Shown in pieces: positions 35,245 through 44,830 of a stretch of DNA of 64,000 nucleotides. Each line of letters starts with the position of its first letter. Position 1 is the stretch's first letter. The notes below the pieces were generated by a model. The model had not been told where the DNA came from, searched no databases, and was given only the letters and a program-made list of their open reading frames with translations. The translations under genes were made by a program, and so were the position numbers. This DNA is from an uncultured Bacteroidia bacterium (GTDB lineage: Bacteria; Bacteroidota; Bacteroidia; J057; CALAJH01), in NCBI GenBank assembly GCA_937922655.1, contig CALAJH010000011.1, forward strand, positions 62,001-126,000. Reading direction: 5' to 3'.

Positions 35245-35910
35245 ATGCGTACGAATCTAAAATTATTTAAAGTTTATTGGCTTTTGGCGGCGGCGTTTAT
35301 TCTGCTTTTGCCGTTCAAGCCTTATCCGCTGAGCTATGTGTTGAAAGCGGCGCCGATATGGCTGTGCGCGTTTGCCGCACTGGAACATATTCGCGGCACG
35401 CGCGGGATTCGTTTGGCGCTGGGCATGGTTTTTTGCTCGGCGGGCGACGTTTTTTTGGACCTCGACCGCGAAAAATTTTTTGTTTTCGGACTGGCAAGTT
35501 TTCTCGTCGGCCACTTGTTTTTCATCGATTCGTTCGCCCGGCGCATGAAGCTCAATCAAAACGCCCTTTTCCCCGTCGCTTTTTACCTGCTTTTTTCGAT
35601 TGCAATGGGTTTTTTGCTTTTTAATAAAATCGAGGACAAAAACATGATTATCCCCGTATTCTTGTATTTGGGGGTGATATTCATGATGGCGACGGTGGCC
35701 ACCTTGCGCACTTGGCGCACCAACCGGGTCGTTTTGGGCGCCGTGACGTTCATGCTCTCGGACACGCTTATCGCTTTGGACAAGTTCGTTTATCCGTTTC
35801 CCGACATTTCCCTGCCCGGTAATTTGACCGTAAGCGCCGCTTCGTTGTCCATCATGCTGACGTACTATTTGGCGCAATACTGGATTACCAAGGGCTCGAT
35901 TGCGGGATAG
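35245..35910 (+). CDS. YhhN/TMEM86-family membrane protein, lysoplasmalogenase-like
   Basis: 221 residues with seven to eight helices. The family motifs SAGDVFLDL (after helix 3) and FMLSDTLIALDKF (after helix 6) hold the conserved acidic residues thought to form the active site. Characterised relatives hydrolyse the vinyl-ether bond of lysoplasmalogens. Lysoplasmalogenase activity in this organism is inferred; plasmalogen metabolism is not shown elsewhere in the window, although the AGMO-like gene at 27.2-28.0 kb would also act on ether lipids. It precedes mfd by 55 bases. Confidence 0.88.
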   Translation: MRTNLKLFKVYWLLAAAFILLLPFKPYPLSYVLKAAPIWLCAFAALEHIRGTRGIRLALGMVFCSAGDVFLDLDREKFFVFGLASFLVGHLFFIDSFARRMKLNQNALFPVAFYLLFSIAMGFLLFNKIEDKNMIIPVFLYLGVIFMMATVATLRTWRTNRVVLGAVTFMLSDTLIALDKFVYPFPDISLPGNLTVSAASLSIMLTYYLAQYWITKGSIAG

Positions 35911-35938
35911 CGCGGGCCGGCGAGCGGCGATATTTTCG

Positions 35939-35946
35939 TAATTTTG
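35939..35946 (+). promoter_or_regulatory. TAnnTTTG -7 promoter box for mfd
   Basis: TAATTTTG on the plus strand, 19 bases before the GTG start of mfd. Confidence 0.5.
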
Positions 35947-35965
35947 CTTTGCAAAACGATTTTTC

Positions 35966-38900
35966 GTGCATATTAAAGGTCTGGTTCGCGAATACGCCGC
36001 ATGTGTCGGCGCCTTGTTGGAAAACGAACGAATTTGGGTGAAAGGAACGTATGGCAGTCAGCGGTCGTTGATTGCCGCGGCCTTGTTCGAAAGACGAGGA
36101 AAGGCCATGTTTGTCGTACTCCCCGAACGCGACGAGGCGGCGGGCTTTTGTTCCGACCTCGACCTCATGCTTCCCGACAAACACGTCGTTTATTTTCCCG
36201 CCTGCGGTAAACGACCCTACGAAATCGAAGCCGTTGACAACGCCAACGTTCTCAAACGCGCCGAAACCCTCAACCATATCCTTCACACGCCGTCCGAAGA
36301 TTTGGTCGTCGTCGCTCATGCCGAGGCGCTCTTCGAGAAAGTCATCAATCGCCGGGCCTACGTTGGTTCGATTCTCAGACTTGAAGTCGGCGACAGCCCG
36401 GGCATGGAGGTCGTCATCGACACGCTCGAAGAATACGGCTTTACCCCCGAGGGTTACGTTTACGAACCCGGACAATTTGCCGTGCGGGGCGGCATTATCG
36501 ACGTCTTTTCTTATTCCAACGACTTGCCGTACCGCCTTCAGTTTCACGCCGACACCATAGAGTCCATCCGCGTTTTCGACCCTGCAAGCCAGCTTTCGGT
36601 TAAGTATTCAAAAGAAATTATTCTTGCGCCCAACGTCCGCACTTATCGCGTCGAGGAGGAGCGGATTTCGCTCTGGGATTACATGCCCGGCGATACGCTT
36701 ACCGTTTTGGTCGACTTCGAGTTTTCATTGGCCGAACTCGAAAAATTGAGCGCCAAGGCACGGGCGGAATACGAAAAAATCGTTTCCGAGACCTCGGGAC
36801 AAACCCGCCGTTCGGCTCCCGACGAACTTTATCTTTCACCCGAGGCGCTTAAGCAAGCGTTGGCGGGCAAAACCATCGTTGAGTTTGGCTCAAAAACCTT
36901 CTTTTCGGAAAACAAATTCGAGTGGCCCGCCCTCCCGCAAACGGCGTTCAAAAAAAATTTCAAGCTTTTGGCCGAAAATTTGGCGGCTTTTGGCGAGGCG
37001 GGCGGACGCAACCATCTTTTTTGTGAAAACGAGCATCAACAGCGGCGTTTGCAAGAAATTCTTACCCAAGTAGGCGGAAATTTGGAATTCCAAGCCTATC
37101 CCTGTTCGCTTTACAAAGGCTTTACGGACAAGCTCCTGAGAATCAACGTTTATACCGACCACGAGATTTTCGACCGCCGCCATCGTTTTTCGCCCCGTTC
37201 GGCGCCCAAGCCCAAAGACCCCGCCATTGCCCTTCGCGAGCTTACCCAACTTCGTCCCGGAGACTACGTTACCCACGTCAATCACGGCATTGGGCGTTTT
37301 GCCGGCTTGGAAATTGTTAAAGTCGGCGACAAAACCCAAGAGGCCCTAAAAATCTTTTTTTCCGGAGACGACGTCATTTACGTCGGGGTCAATGCGTTGC
37401 ATAAAATCGCCAAATACACAGGGCGCGAAACCGAGCCGCCCAAGCTTTCCAAACTCGGTTCGCAGGAATGGTCGAAAACCAAGGCCAAAGTCAAAAAGCG
37501 GCTCAAAGAATTGGCTTTCGACCTTGTCGAACTTTACGCCAAACGCAAGGCCTCCAAGGGGTTTGCCTTTTCGTCCGATACTTTTCTTCAACACGAACTC
37601 GAGGCGAGCTTCCTTTACGAGGATACCCCCGACCAAATCAAGGCTACTCAGGACGTTAAACGGGACATGGAAGCCCCTTGTCCGATGGATAGGCTCATAT
37701 GCGGCGACGTCGGCTTTGGAAAAACGGAAATCGCCGTTCGCGCCGCGTTCAAGGCCGCCTGCGACGGCAAACAGGTCGCCGTTCTGGCGCCGACGACCAT
37801 CCTCGCCATGCAGCACTACCATACTTTTTCCGAACGCTACAAAGGTCTGCCCGTCAACGTCGAATTCATCAATCGATTTAAATCCGCCAAAGAACAAAAA
37901 GACGTTGTCGCCCGGCTTAAAGAAGGAAAAATCGACGTTCTTATCGGAACGCACCGGATTTTGTCCAAAGACGTGGTTTTTAAAGATTTGGGGTTGTTGA
38001 TTATCGACGAAGAACATAAATTCGGGGTGGCGGCCAAAGAAAAACTCCGACTGACCAAAGTCGGCGTGGATTCGTTAACTTTGTCCGCCACGCCCATTCC
38101 GCGTACGCTTCAGTTTTCGCTCTTGGGCATACGCGATATGTCGGTGATTGCCACGCCGCCGCCCAACCGCCGCCCCGTCGAAACCATCGTCACCACTTTT
38201 TCCCCCGAACTCGTTCGCGACGCCGTTGCCTACGAACTTCAACGTCAAGGTCAAGTGTTTTTTATTCACAACCGTATCAAAGGTTTGGTAGAAATTGCAA
38301 ATATGATACAAAAGCTCGTCCCCGAAGCCCGGATTTGTATCGCCCATGGACAAATGGACGGCGAACAGATCGAAAAAAACATGACGGCCTTCGTCGAACA
38401 CGAGTACGACGTCTTGGTTTGCACTACGCTCGTTGAATCGGGTTTGGACATCCCCAACGCCAACACCATTATTATTGACGGTGCGCACAACTACGGTTTG
38501 AGCGACCTGCACCAAATGCGCGGACGCGTCGGACGTTCCAACCGCAAAGCGTTTTGTTATCTGTTGGCTCCCCCCGTTATTGCCCGTACTTCCGAGGCCA
38601 ACAAACGTTTGCAAGCCATCGAAGATTTTTCCGACCTCGGCGGTGGTTTTCAAATCGCGATGCGAGACCTCGACATCCGCGGCGCCGGAGACATTCTCGG
38701 AAAAGAACAATCCGGTTTTATTACGGAAATTGGCTACGAATTGTACCAAAAACTCCTTGAAGAGGCCGTGCGCGAGCTTAAACGCGAACGCCTCGGCGAA
38801 GACGACGACAACCCCGTTGCCGACGAGCGCGATTGTCAAGTCGATTTGGACGTCGAATTGCGCATTCCCGCCGAATATATTCCCAACGTTGCCGACAGAC

Positions 38901-39292
38901 TCAACTACTATCAACGCCTAAGCAACGCGACCGAAGAAAAAGATTTACAAACGGTCATGAAGGAAATGATTGACCGTTTTGGCGTCCTCCCCCCCCAAGT
39001 TACGGCTTTGGCCGACGTCGTGCGCATACGCGAACTCGGAAAAAAATGTCAATTTGAAAAAATTACGCTAAAAAACAATAATTTTACGGTCTCGTTGCCG
39101 TCCAATCCCCAAGACCCTTTTTATTCGGGGCCGGAATTTCAACGGTTGATGGGGTTTATCCAAGGTCAAAAGCGGCGTTTTCAACTTAAACAGACGGGAA
39201 AAACTTTGTTGCTTGTTTCCAAAGGGGTGGAAACGTTGTGCGACGTTTGGGTGTTGATGAATGACATTTGTCAGGCGATGAGTAAAAAATAG
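35966..39292 (+). CDS. mfd: transcription-repair coupling factor
   Basis: 1108 residues, normal for Mfd. The UvrB-like N-terminal modules are followed by the RNA-polymerase interaction domain (around LRPGDYVTHVNHGIGRFAGLE), a superfamily 2 helicase core (ICGDVGFGKTEIAVRAAF, IIDEEHKFGV, SATPIPRTLQFSL, GRVGRSNRKAFCYLL) and the C-terminal TRCF domain. It removes RNA polymerase stalled at lesions and recruits UvrA. The start is a GTG at 35966. Only one base separates its stop from the next gene, a REC-GAF-SpoIIE protein, so they form a transcription unit. Confidence 0.97.
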   Translation: MHIKGLVREYAACVGALLENERIWVKGTYGSQRSLIAAALFERRGKAMFVVLPERDEAAGFCSDLDLMLPDKHVVYFPACGKRPYEIEAVDNANVLKRAETLNHILHTPSEDLVVVAHAEALFEKVINRRAYVGSILRLEVGDSPGMEVVIDTLEEYGFTPEGYVYEPGQFAVRGGIIDVFSYSNDLPYRLQFHADTIESIRVFDPASQLSVKYSKEIILAPNVRTYRVEEERISLWDYMPGDTLTVLVDFEFSLAELEKLSAKARAEYEKIVSETSGQTRRSAPDELYLSPEALKQALAGKTIVEFGSKTFFSENKFEWPALPQTAFKKNFKLLAENLAAFGEAGGRNHLFCENEHQQRRLQEILTQVGGNLEFQAYPCSLYKGFTDKLLRINVYTDHEIFDRRHRFSPRSAPKPKDPAIALRELTQLRPGDYVTHVNHGIGRFAGLEIVKVGDKTQEALKIFFSGDDVIYVGVNALHKIAKYTGRETEPPKLSKLGSQEWSKTKAKVKKRLKELAFDLVELYAKRKASKGFAFSSDTFLQHELEASFLYEDTPDQIKATQDVKRDMEAPCPMDRLICGDVGFGKTEIAVRAAFKAACDGKQVAVLAPTTILAMQHYHTFSERYKGLPVNVEFINRFKSAKEQKDVVARLKEGKIDVLIGTHRILSKDVVFKDLGLLIIDEEHKFGVAAKEKLRLTKVGVDSLTLSATPIPRTLQFSLLGIRDMSVIATPPPNRRPVETIVTTFSPELVRDAVAYELQRQGQVFFIHNRIKGLVEIANMIQKLVPEARICIAHGQMDGEQIEKNMTAFVEHEYDVLVCTTLVESGLDIPNANTIIIDGAHNYGLSDLHQMRGRVGRSNRKAFCYLLAPPVIARTSEANKRLQAIEDFSDLGGGFQIAMRDLDIRGAGDILGKEQSGFITEIGYELYQKLLEEAVRELKRERLGEDDDNPVADERDCQVDLDVELRIPAEYIPNVADRLNYYQRLSNATEEKDLQTVMKEMIDRFGVLPPQVTALADVVRIRELGKKCQFEKITLKNNNFTVSLPSNPQDPFYSGPEFQRLMGFIQGQKRRFQLKQTGKTLLLVSKGVETLCDVWVLMNDICQAMSKK

Positions 39293-39293
39293 T

Positions 39294-41000
39294 ATGGAAA
39301 AGTTGTACGTACTTTTTGTAGACGATGAAACGACGGTGCTTAATTCCATACGCCACGAACTGAGCGCCGAGTTGGGGCCCGAGTACGTCATCGAAACGGC
39401 GGACTCCGCCGAACTCGCTCTCGAAATCTTCGACGAACTTCGCGACGACGGACGCGAAATCGCCGTCGTTGTCTCCGACCAACTTATGCCGCGTATGAAA
39501 GGAGACGAATTTTTGATTCGCATTCATCGCTTTGCCCCCGAAATCAAAAAAATTTTGCTTACCGGCCAAGCAAGCGCCGAAGCCGTCGGCAACGCCGTCA
39601 ATCACGCCGGCCTTTACAACTTTATCGCCAAACCGTGGCGACAAGGCGACCTCTCCATGACCGTCAAAAACGCTTGCAACGCCTACAAAACCGAGCGTAA
39701 CCTCCGCGAAAAGCAAAAGCTCATGGCCGACGTCGAACGTTACGTACGGGTCTTGTCCGAAGAGATTCGTCTCTTTCCGTGGATGGAAAAAATGCTTCGT
39801 CGAATCGTCAAGGACGCCGAATGTTCCCGGGCGCTGTTTTACGTCACGGTGAACAATCAATCGTTTTTTCTGCAATGCGACGTCAACGGCGATATTTTGG
39901 TGCAGGAAATCAACAAAAAAGAATTTGCGGCCCGTTTCCCGGCTTTGGTTTTCGACCGCGTCGCGGAATCGTTACAGCCGTTTTTGTACGATTCCGACCG
40001 TCAGGGCGTGCCTGCCGAATGGTCGCTTTTAGGTTCGTTTTATTGCATTCCCTTTGAACGCAAAGAACGATGCGTGGCCGTGCTTTATCTCGAATCGCCC
40101 AAAAAACGCGGTCATTTTACCCCCAAGCGCATCGAATTTATCAATACCGTCGTTACCCAAGCCGCCGTTTCTTTGGAAAACGCAATGCTTTATGAAGCGG
40201 CCGAGCAGAGAGTACGGGACCGCTCGCGGCTTTTGGACCTCAAAAACCGTGATGTTGAGGCGGGGGTCGAATACGCCCGCAAAATTCAATACGCCATTTT
40301 GCCCGACCCTGCCGGCCTCGAAAAATATTTTTCCAAAGCCTTTGTTTGGTACGAAGCCAAAGACGTGGTCAGCGGCGATTTTTATTGGTTCGGAGAAAAA
40401 GGAGGGTTTGTTTTTTTGGCGGCCGTCGATTGTACGGGCCACGGCGTTCCGGGCGCCTTTATGAGCGTGCTTGGTTACGCCCTGCTCAACCAAATCATCA
40501 TGGAAAACAACATCCTCGAAACCGACAAAATTCTTTCGGCCCTTCACCAACGGGTCTTCGCCATGCTTTCCAAAAAACAAAAGGAAAAAGACCAACTCGA
40601 CGGCATGGACGTTGCCTTGTGCCGCTTCGACCTCAAAAAAAACCTCTTGCAGTTTTCCGGCGCCAACCGTCCCCTTCTCCATTACGGCCTTCAAGGCATG
40701 ACCGAGTACAAACCCTATCGCTTTGCCGTCGGTTCTTCGCAAGAAAATCCCGCCTTCGGCGCCGAAAACATCAAATTCACCCCCGGCGACGCCGTTTATC
40801 TTTTCACCGACGGTTTAGGCGAACAAATCGGCGGCGACAAACGTCAAAAATTCTCTTATCGCCGCGTGGTCGATTTGCTCGAACTCAATGCCGGCGAACC
40901 CATTGAAAAACAAAAACAAAAAATCATCGAGGCTTACAACGATTGGCGCGGAAACAACGCTCAGACCGACGATCTGCTCGTTATCGGCGTCAAACCCTAG
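39294..41000 (+). CDS. response regulator with GAF-like middle and SpoIIE-type PP2C phosphatase output
   Basis: 568 residues. Residues 1-125 form a receiver domain with acidic pair D10-D11, phospho-acceptor D62 (VVVSDQLMP), Thr in LLTGQ and Lys in FIAKPW. A GAF-like region of about 130 residues follows (CIPFERKERCVAVLYLE), then a coiled linker, and residues 330-568 are a SpoIIE/PPM phosphatase (IQYAILPDP, DVVSGDFYWF, DCTGHGVPGAFMSVLG, DGMDVALCRFD, LFTDGLGEQIGG). It would dephosphorylate a protein such as an anti-sigma antagonist when its receiver is phosphorylated. No partner kinase is in the window. It lies one base after mfd. Confidence 0.92.
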   Translation: MEKLYVLFVDDETTVLNSIRHELSAELGPEYVIETADSAELALEIFDELRDDGREIAVVVSDQLMPRMKGDEFLIRIHRFAPEIKKILLTGQASAEAVGNAVNHAGLYNFIAKPWRQGDLSMTVKNACNAYKTERNLREKQKLMADVERYVRVLSEEIRLFPWMEKMLRRIVKDAECSRALFYVTVNNQSFFLQCDVNGDILVQEINKKEFAARFPALVFDRVAESLQPFLYDSDRQGVPAEWSLLGSFYCIPFERKERCVAVLYLESPKKRGHFTPKRIEFINTVVTQAAVSLENAMLYEAAEQRVRDRSRLLDLKNRDVEAGVEYARKIQYAILPDPAGLEKYFSKAFVWYEAKDVVSGDFYWFGEKGGFVFLAAVDCTGHGVPGAFMSVLGYALLNQIIMENNILETDKILSALHQRVFAMLSKKQKEKDQLDGMDVALCRFDLKKNLLQFSGANRPLLHYGLQGMTEYKPYRFAVGSSQENPAFGAENIKFTPGDAVYLFTDGLGEQIGGDKRQKFSYRRVVDLLELNAGEPIEKQKQKIIEAYNDWRGNNAQTDDLLVIGVKP

Positions 41001-41988
41001 ACTTAACCCGTTCCAACGCCCCCGCCGCCGCCCAAATCGGAACCTCCACGTTGTAAACCGCCTTGCCCGTTCTTTCCAGCAATGTAAAAAGCGCCTTTCC
41101 CGCTTCGTTTTTTTTGTCTTTGGACATCAACGATTCCATGGCGTGCATCGAAAAATTCGACAACGGCGGCATGTATTTTCTTAATTTTTCGACTATCGTT
41201 TCGGCTTCGATGGAATCCAGCCCCGCAAATTCGACCGAAAGCAGGGTTTCGGCGGCCATACCCCACGCCACCGCCTCGCCGTGAAGCAGGCCCGTGTCCA
41301 TGAGCAGGCCCTCGATTGCATGACCGACGCTGTGGCCGAAATTCAAGATTTTTCGCAAGCCTTTTTCCGTCGGGTCGCTTTCGACCACCGCCGTTTTGAT
41401 TTCGTACGACCTGCGTATCAACGCTTCGTCGTCGAGGTTTTCCGCTTGAAAAAAATAGTCCGCGTCGCAAACCAAGCCGTGTTTGAGGACTTCGGCCATA
41501 CCCGCGCGACGTTGGCGTTCGTCGAGCGTGGCAAGAAAGCGTGTGTCGTAGAACAGAAATTCGGCTTCGGCAAAGGCGCCGATAATATTTTTTGCCGTTC
41601 CGATGGACGTAGGCAAATCGACGGCCGTTTTTCCGCCGATGCATGCATCCGCCATGGCCAAGAGGGTCGTCGGTACGAAAACAAAAGGGGCGCCGCGCAT
41701 CCATGTCGCCGCCGCAAAACCCACGAGGTCGGTGGTCATTCCCCCGCCGACGGCGACGACGGTCGTTTTTCGCTCGGCGCCCGAGTCCCAAAGGTATTGC
41801 CAAAAACGTTCCGTTTCGCGAAGGGTTTTGTGTTTTTCTCCCGACCGAACGAGGTAAACCGGCTCAAAATCGACAAATTTTTTTTGATGAAGGCTATAAA
41901 CGTTTTCGTCGACGGCGATTCGTCGGTTTTTCGACAAGAGTCCGGACAAATCTTTTTCGAGGCGTCCGAAGCGTAAGGGTGCGGACAT
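40990..41988 (-). CDS. aroB: 3-dehydroquinate synthase
   Basis: 332 residues, slightly shorter than the usual 350-360. It makes 3-dehydroquinate from DAHP in the shikimate pathway with NAD+ and a divalent metal. Conserved parts are VVAVGGGMTTDLVGFAAAT (NAD site), VPTTLLAMADACIGGKTAVDLP, and the metal ligands in GMAEVLKHGLV, NFGHSVGHAIE and LLHGEAVAWGM. The ATG overlaps the upstream carboxylase stop by one base (TAATG). Its stop overlaps the convergent phosphatase gene by 11 bases. Confidence 0.95.
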   Translation of the reverse strand: MSAPLRFGRLEKDLSGLLSKNRRIAVDENVYSLHQKKFVDFEPVYLVRSGEKHKTLRETERFWQYLWDSGAERKTTVVAVGGGMTTDLVGFAAATWMRGAPFVFVPTTLLAMADACIGGKTAVDLPTSIGTAKNIIGAFAEAEFLFYDTRFLATLDERQRRAGMAEVLKHGLVCDADYFFQAENLDDEALIRRSYEIKTAVVESDPTEKGLRKILNFGHSVGHAIEGLLMDTGLLHGEAVAWGMAAETLLSVEFAGLDSIEAETIVEKLRKYMPPLSNFSMHAMESLMSKDKKNEAGKALFTLLERTGKAVYNVEVPIWAAAGALERVKSRV

Positions 41989-43589
41989 TAGGTTTGAATC
42001 ACGCCGAGTTTGTAGCTTTTGCGAATGGGGGCGTGGTTGGCGGCCTCAATGCCCGCGGAAATGATTTTGCGTGTTTGCCGGGGGTCGATAATGCCGTCCA
42101 CCCACAACCGTGCCGCCGCATAATACGGCGAAAGCTGTGCGTTGTAACGGGCGGTGATGGTCTCCAGAAGTTGGGCTTCTTTTTGCGGGTCGATGGTTTC
42201 TCCTTTTTTTTCGAGCGCCGCCACCTGTATTTGCAAGAGCGTTTTGGCCGCTTGCATTCCGCCCATGACCGCGATTTGCGCCGACGGCCATGCGTAAATC
42301 AAGCGCGGGTCGTAGGCTTTGCCACACATCGCGTAGTTGCCCGCGCCGTAAGAGTTGCCCACCACGAAGGTCAATTTCGGAACGACGGAGTTGGACATTG
42401 CATTGACCATTTTCGCCCCGTCCTTAATGATGCCGCCGTGTTCGGAACGACTGCCGACCATAAAACCCGTTACGTCTTGCATAAACACCAAAGGAATGCG
42501 CTTTTGGTTGCAGTTCATGATGAAGCGGGCCGCTTTGTCGGCGGAATCGGAATAAATCACGCCCCCGAATTGCATTTCGCCTTTGCGTGTTTTGACGACA
42601 AGGCGCTGATTGGCTACAAAACCCACGGCCCATCCGTCCACCCGCGCCAAGCCGCAAACGATGGTTTTTCCGTAGCCCGCTTTGTATTCGACGAAACTGC
42701 CCGCGTCGTAGACGCATTTGAGCAGTTCGTTCATGTCGTAGGGTTTGATGCGGTCGTCGGGCAGAATGTCGAAAATTTTTTCGGCCGGGTATTCGGCTTC
42801 GACGGGCGCCTTGCGGTTAAAGCCGGCTTTGGGGGCTTCGGCGGCTTTGTCGAGGAGGGCTTTGACGGTATCCAGACACTCGCGGTCGTTTTTCATTTTG
42901 TAGTCGGTAACGCCCGAAATTTCGGAATGGGTAACGGCCCCGCCGAGCGTTTCGTTGTCGACGTCCTCGCCGACGGCGGATTTGACCAAATACGAGCCGG
43001 CCAAAAACACCGAACCCGTTCCTTCGACGATAAGCGCCTCGTCGGACATGATGGGCAAATAGGCGCCGCCCGCCACGCACGGCCCCATGATGGCCGCAAT
43101 TTGTATGATGCCTTCGGCGCTCATGACGGCGTTGTTGCGGAAAATGCGTCCGAAATGGTCTTTGTCCGCAAAAACCTCGGATTGCATGGGCAAATAAACG
43201 CCCGCGCTATCGACCAAATAAACGATGGGCAGTCGGTTTTCGATGGAAATTTCTTGGGCGCGTAGATTTTTTTTGCACGTCATGGGGAACCAAGCGCCCG
43301 CTTTGACGGTCGCGTCGTTGGCGACAATCACACAGGTACGGCCCGAAACTTTGCCGACGACCACGACCACGCCCGCCGACGGGCAACCGCCCTCGTCGGC
43401 ATACATTTCGTCGGCGGCAAGGGCGCCGATTTCGACGGCGTCTTCGGGGGCGTCGAGCAGGTATTCGATGCGTTCGCGGGCCGTCATTTTGCCTTTTTCT
43501 TTGTGTTTTTTGACGGCGGCGGGGCCTCCACCCGCGCGAACGGCGGCAAGTTTGGCATTTAACGTTTCAATGGCGGCGATAAGGCTCAT
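41988..43589 (-). CDS. acyl-CoA carboxylase beta subunit (carboxyltransferase), MccB/PccB type
   Basis: 533 residues with two crotonase-like halves. GGPAAVKKHKEKGKMTARERI opens the protein, and VIVANDATVKAGAWFP, LVDSAGVYLPMQSEVF, MGPCVAGGAYLPIMSDE and GNSYGAGNYAMCGKAYDPR are typical of methylcrotonoyl-CoA carboxylases (MccB). It transfers the carboxyl group from biotin to an acyl-CoA, probably 3-methylcrotonyl-CoA in leucine breakdown. The biotin-carrying alpha subunit is not in the window. It starts with an ATGA overlap with the secreted unknown gene and ends in a TAATG overlap with aroB, so all three are probably co-translated. Confidence 0.93.
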   Translation of the reverse strand: MSLIAAIETLNAKLAAVRAGGGPAAVKKHKEKGKMTARERIEYLLDAPEDAVEIGALAADEMYADEGGCPSAGVVVVVGKVSGRTCVIVANDATVKAGAWFPMTCKKNLRAQEISIENRLPIVYLVDSAGVYLPMQSEVFADKDHFGRIFRNNAVMSAEGIIQIAAIMGPCVAGGAYLPIMSDEALIVEGTGSVFLAGSYLVKSAVGEDVDNETLGGAVTHSEISGVTDYKMKNDRECLDTVKALLDKAAEAPKAGFNRKAPVEAEYPAEKIFDILPDDRIKPYDMNELLKCVYDAGSFVEYKAGYGKTIVCGLARVDGWAVGFVANQRLVVKTRKGEMQFGGVIYSDSADKAARFIMNCNQKRIPLVFMQDVTGFMVGSRSEHGGIIKDGAKMVNAMSNSVVPKLTFVVGNSYGAGNYAMCGKAYDPRLIYAWPSAQIAVMGGMQAAKTLLQIQVAALEKKGETIDPQKEAQLLETITARYNAQLSPYYAAARLWVDGIIDPRQTRKIISAGIEAANHAPIRKSYKLGVIQT

Positions 43590-44752
43590 TTCTTTTTGCG
43601 TTTATTTTTTTTGAGCATGACGGGGTCGGGACCGTCGAGTTTGGGACGCGGCGGCGGCAAGACGTCGTCGTCGGTTTGAATCAATTCTTCGACGCGCGAG
43701 CGCCGAAACTTTGGCGGACGGTTGAGGTCGACGCCCATTTCGTAGACGCGCGTTTTTTCTTTAAGCGCGTTTCGACGCAACTCTTCGGGGTCGTATTTTT
43801 CCAGCGTTGGCTCGTAGACGCGAACGTTTCGGTAGGGGGTAAAGTAGCCCTTGCGAAGCTCGTAGATTTTTTTGACGAACTCCCATCCGTCGTACGAGCC
43901 GTCAATGCCCCGGGGGCCGACTTTTTTGCCGTCTTCGAGGTGGTCGACGATAATCATTTTTCGCCGCTTGTTTTCCATACCTACGTAGGCTTCCCCGTAA
44001 TTGAGGTTGAAGGGCGAATTTTGACTGTACTGATACACCAAACGACATTTCATACCGTTTTTGGCGTAAAAAATCGGTACGCCAAAATAGACTTTGTTGG
44101 AATCTTGGGGGTCGAAGGCGACGACGTCGGCGATTTTATAGTCCGTGCCGCGTTTGTAGCCGTTCCAACCCAAAACGACGTAATAGCGCAATTTTCCCTT
44201 GATTTTTTTCGACAGCCGCTCCTGATAGCGTCCGTCAAAGGAAAGCACGCCGTATTCGGTGTTGCGCGGGTGATAGTAAAGGGCGCCGTACCATTCGGTG
44301 TGGGGCACGATGAGCGCGTCGAAGCGCGGAATTTTGTGAATTTCCGTACGTTGGATTAAAGGAATAACGAATATTTTCGGATTTTCGCCTTTGACGGCCG
44401 GGAACCGGCGTTGTATCATTCCATAGTACGTGTAATTTTCTTTGGAATTGACCAACGTGTCTTTGTCCACGAGCGTCCACGTGAATATGCGAAAGCTGTT
44501 GTCTTGAGGCCGAATAATCGAAACGGTTTTGAGCGAATCGAAGGGATAGTCGAAACTTTCGGGGCGTAAAAGGGTTTGGCGCAAAAGGGTCATGAACGTT
44601 TGGTTCAGCTCTTTTTTGTAGGCCAAAGAGTCGTGTTTGAGAATTTCCTCGCCCATTCGGGCGAGTTTTTTTTCCACCAACGGCAACTCGGAGCCTTGCG
44701 CCCACAGCGTTTGCGTCCATGCCAAGATTATCGCGACGACGATGTTTGCCAA
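43586..44752 (-). CDS. secreted hypothetical protein coupled to the carboxylase
   Basis: 388 residues. A short signal peptide (MANIVVAIILAWTQTLWAQ) is predicted. The start is a TTG at 44752, the only option because an in-frame stop lies just upstream. The body has a regular beta pattern (HTEWYGALYYHPRN, RYYVVLGWNGYKRGTDYKIADVV, KRRKMIIVDHLED) and a basic, proline-rich C-terminal tail (PPPRPKLDGPDPVM, KKNKRKKK). The segment LGWNGYKRGTDYK looks conserved among Bacteroidota proteins from memory, without a known role. Lead gene of the unit with the carboxylase and aroB. Confidence 0.75.
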   Translation of the reverse strand: MANIVVAIILAWTQTLWAQGSELPLVEKKLARMGEEILKHDSLAYKKELNQTFMTLLRQTLLRPESFDYPFDSLKTVSIIRPQDNSFRIFTWTLVDKDTLVNSKENYTYYGMIQRRFPAVKGENPKIFVIPLIQRTEIHKIPRFDALIVPHTEWYGALYYHPRNTEYGVLSFDGRYQERLSKKIKGKLRYYVVLGWNGYKRGTDYKIADVVAFDPQDSNKVYFGVPIFYAKNGMKCRLVYQYSQNSPFNLNYGEAYVGMENKRRKMIIVDHLEDGKKVGPRGIDGSYDGWEFVKKIYELRKGYFTPYRNVRVYEPTLEKYDPEELRRNALKEKTRVYEMGVDLNRPPKFRRSRVEELIQTDDDVLPPPRPKLDGPDPVMLKKNKRKKK

Positions 44753-44830
44753 GCTTGACTTATTGTGGCGCTAATATACGCCGGTTTGCGGAATAAGTAT
44801 GGAATTAACGCAGGGTTTTTGACGACGCTT

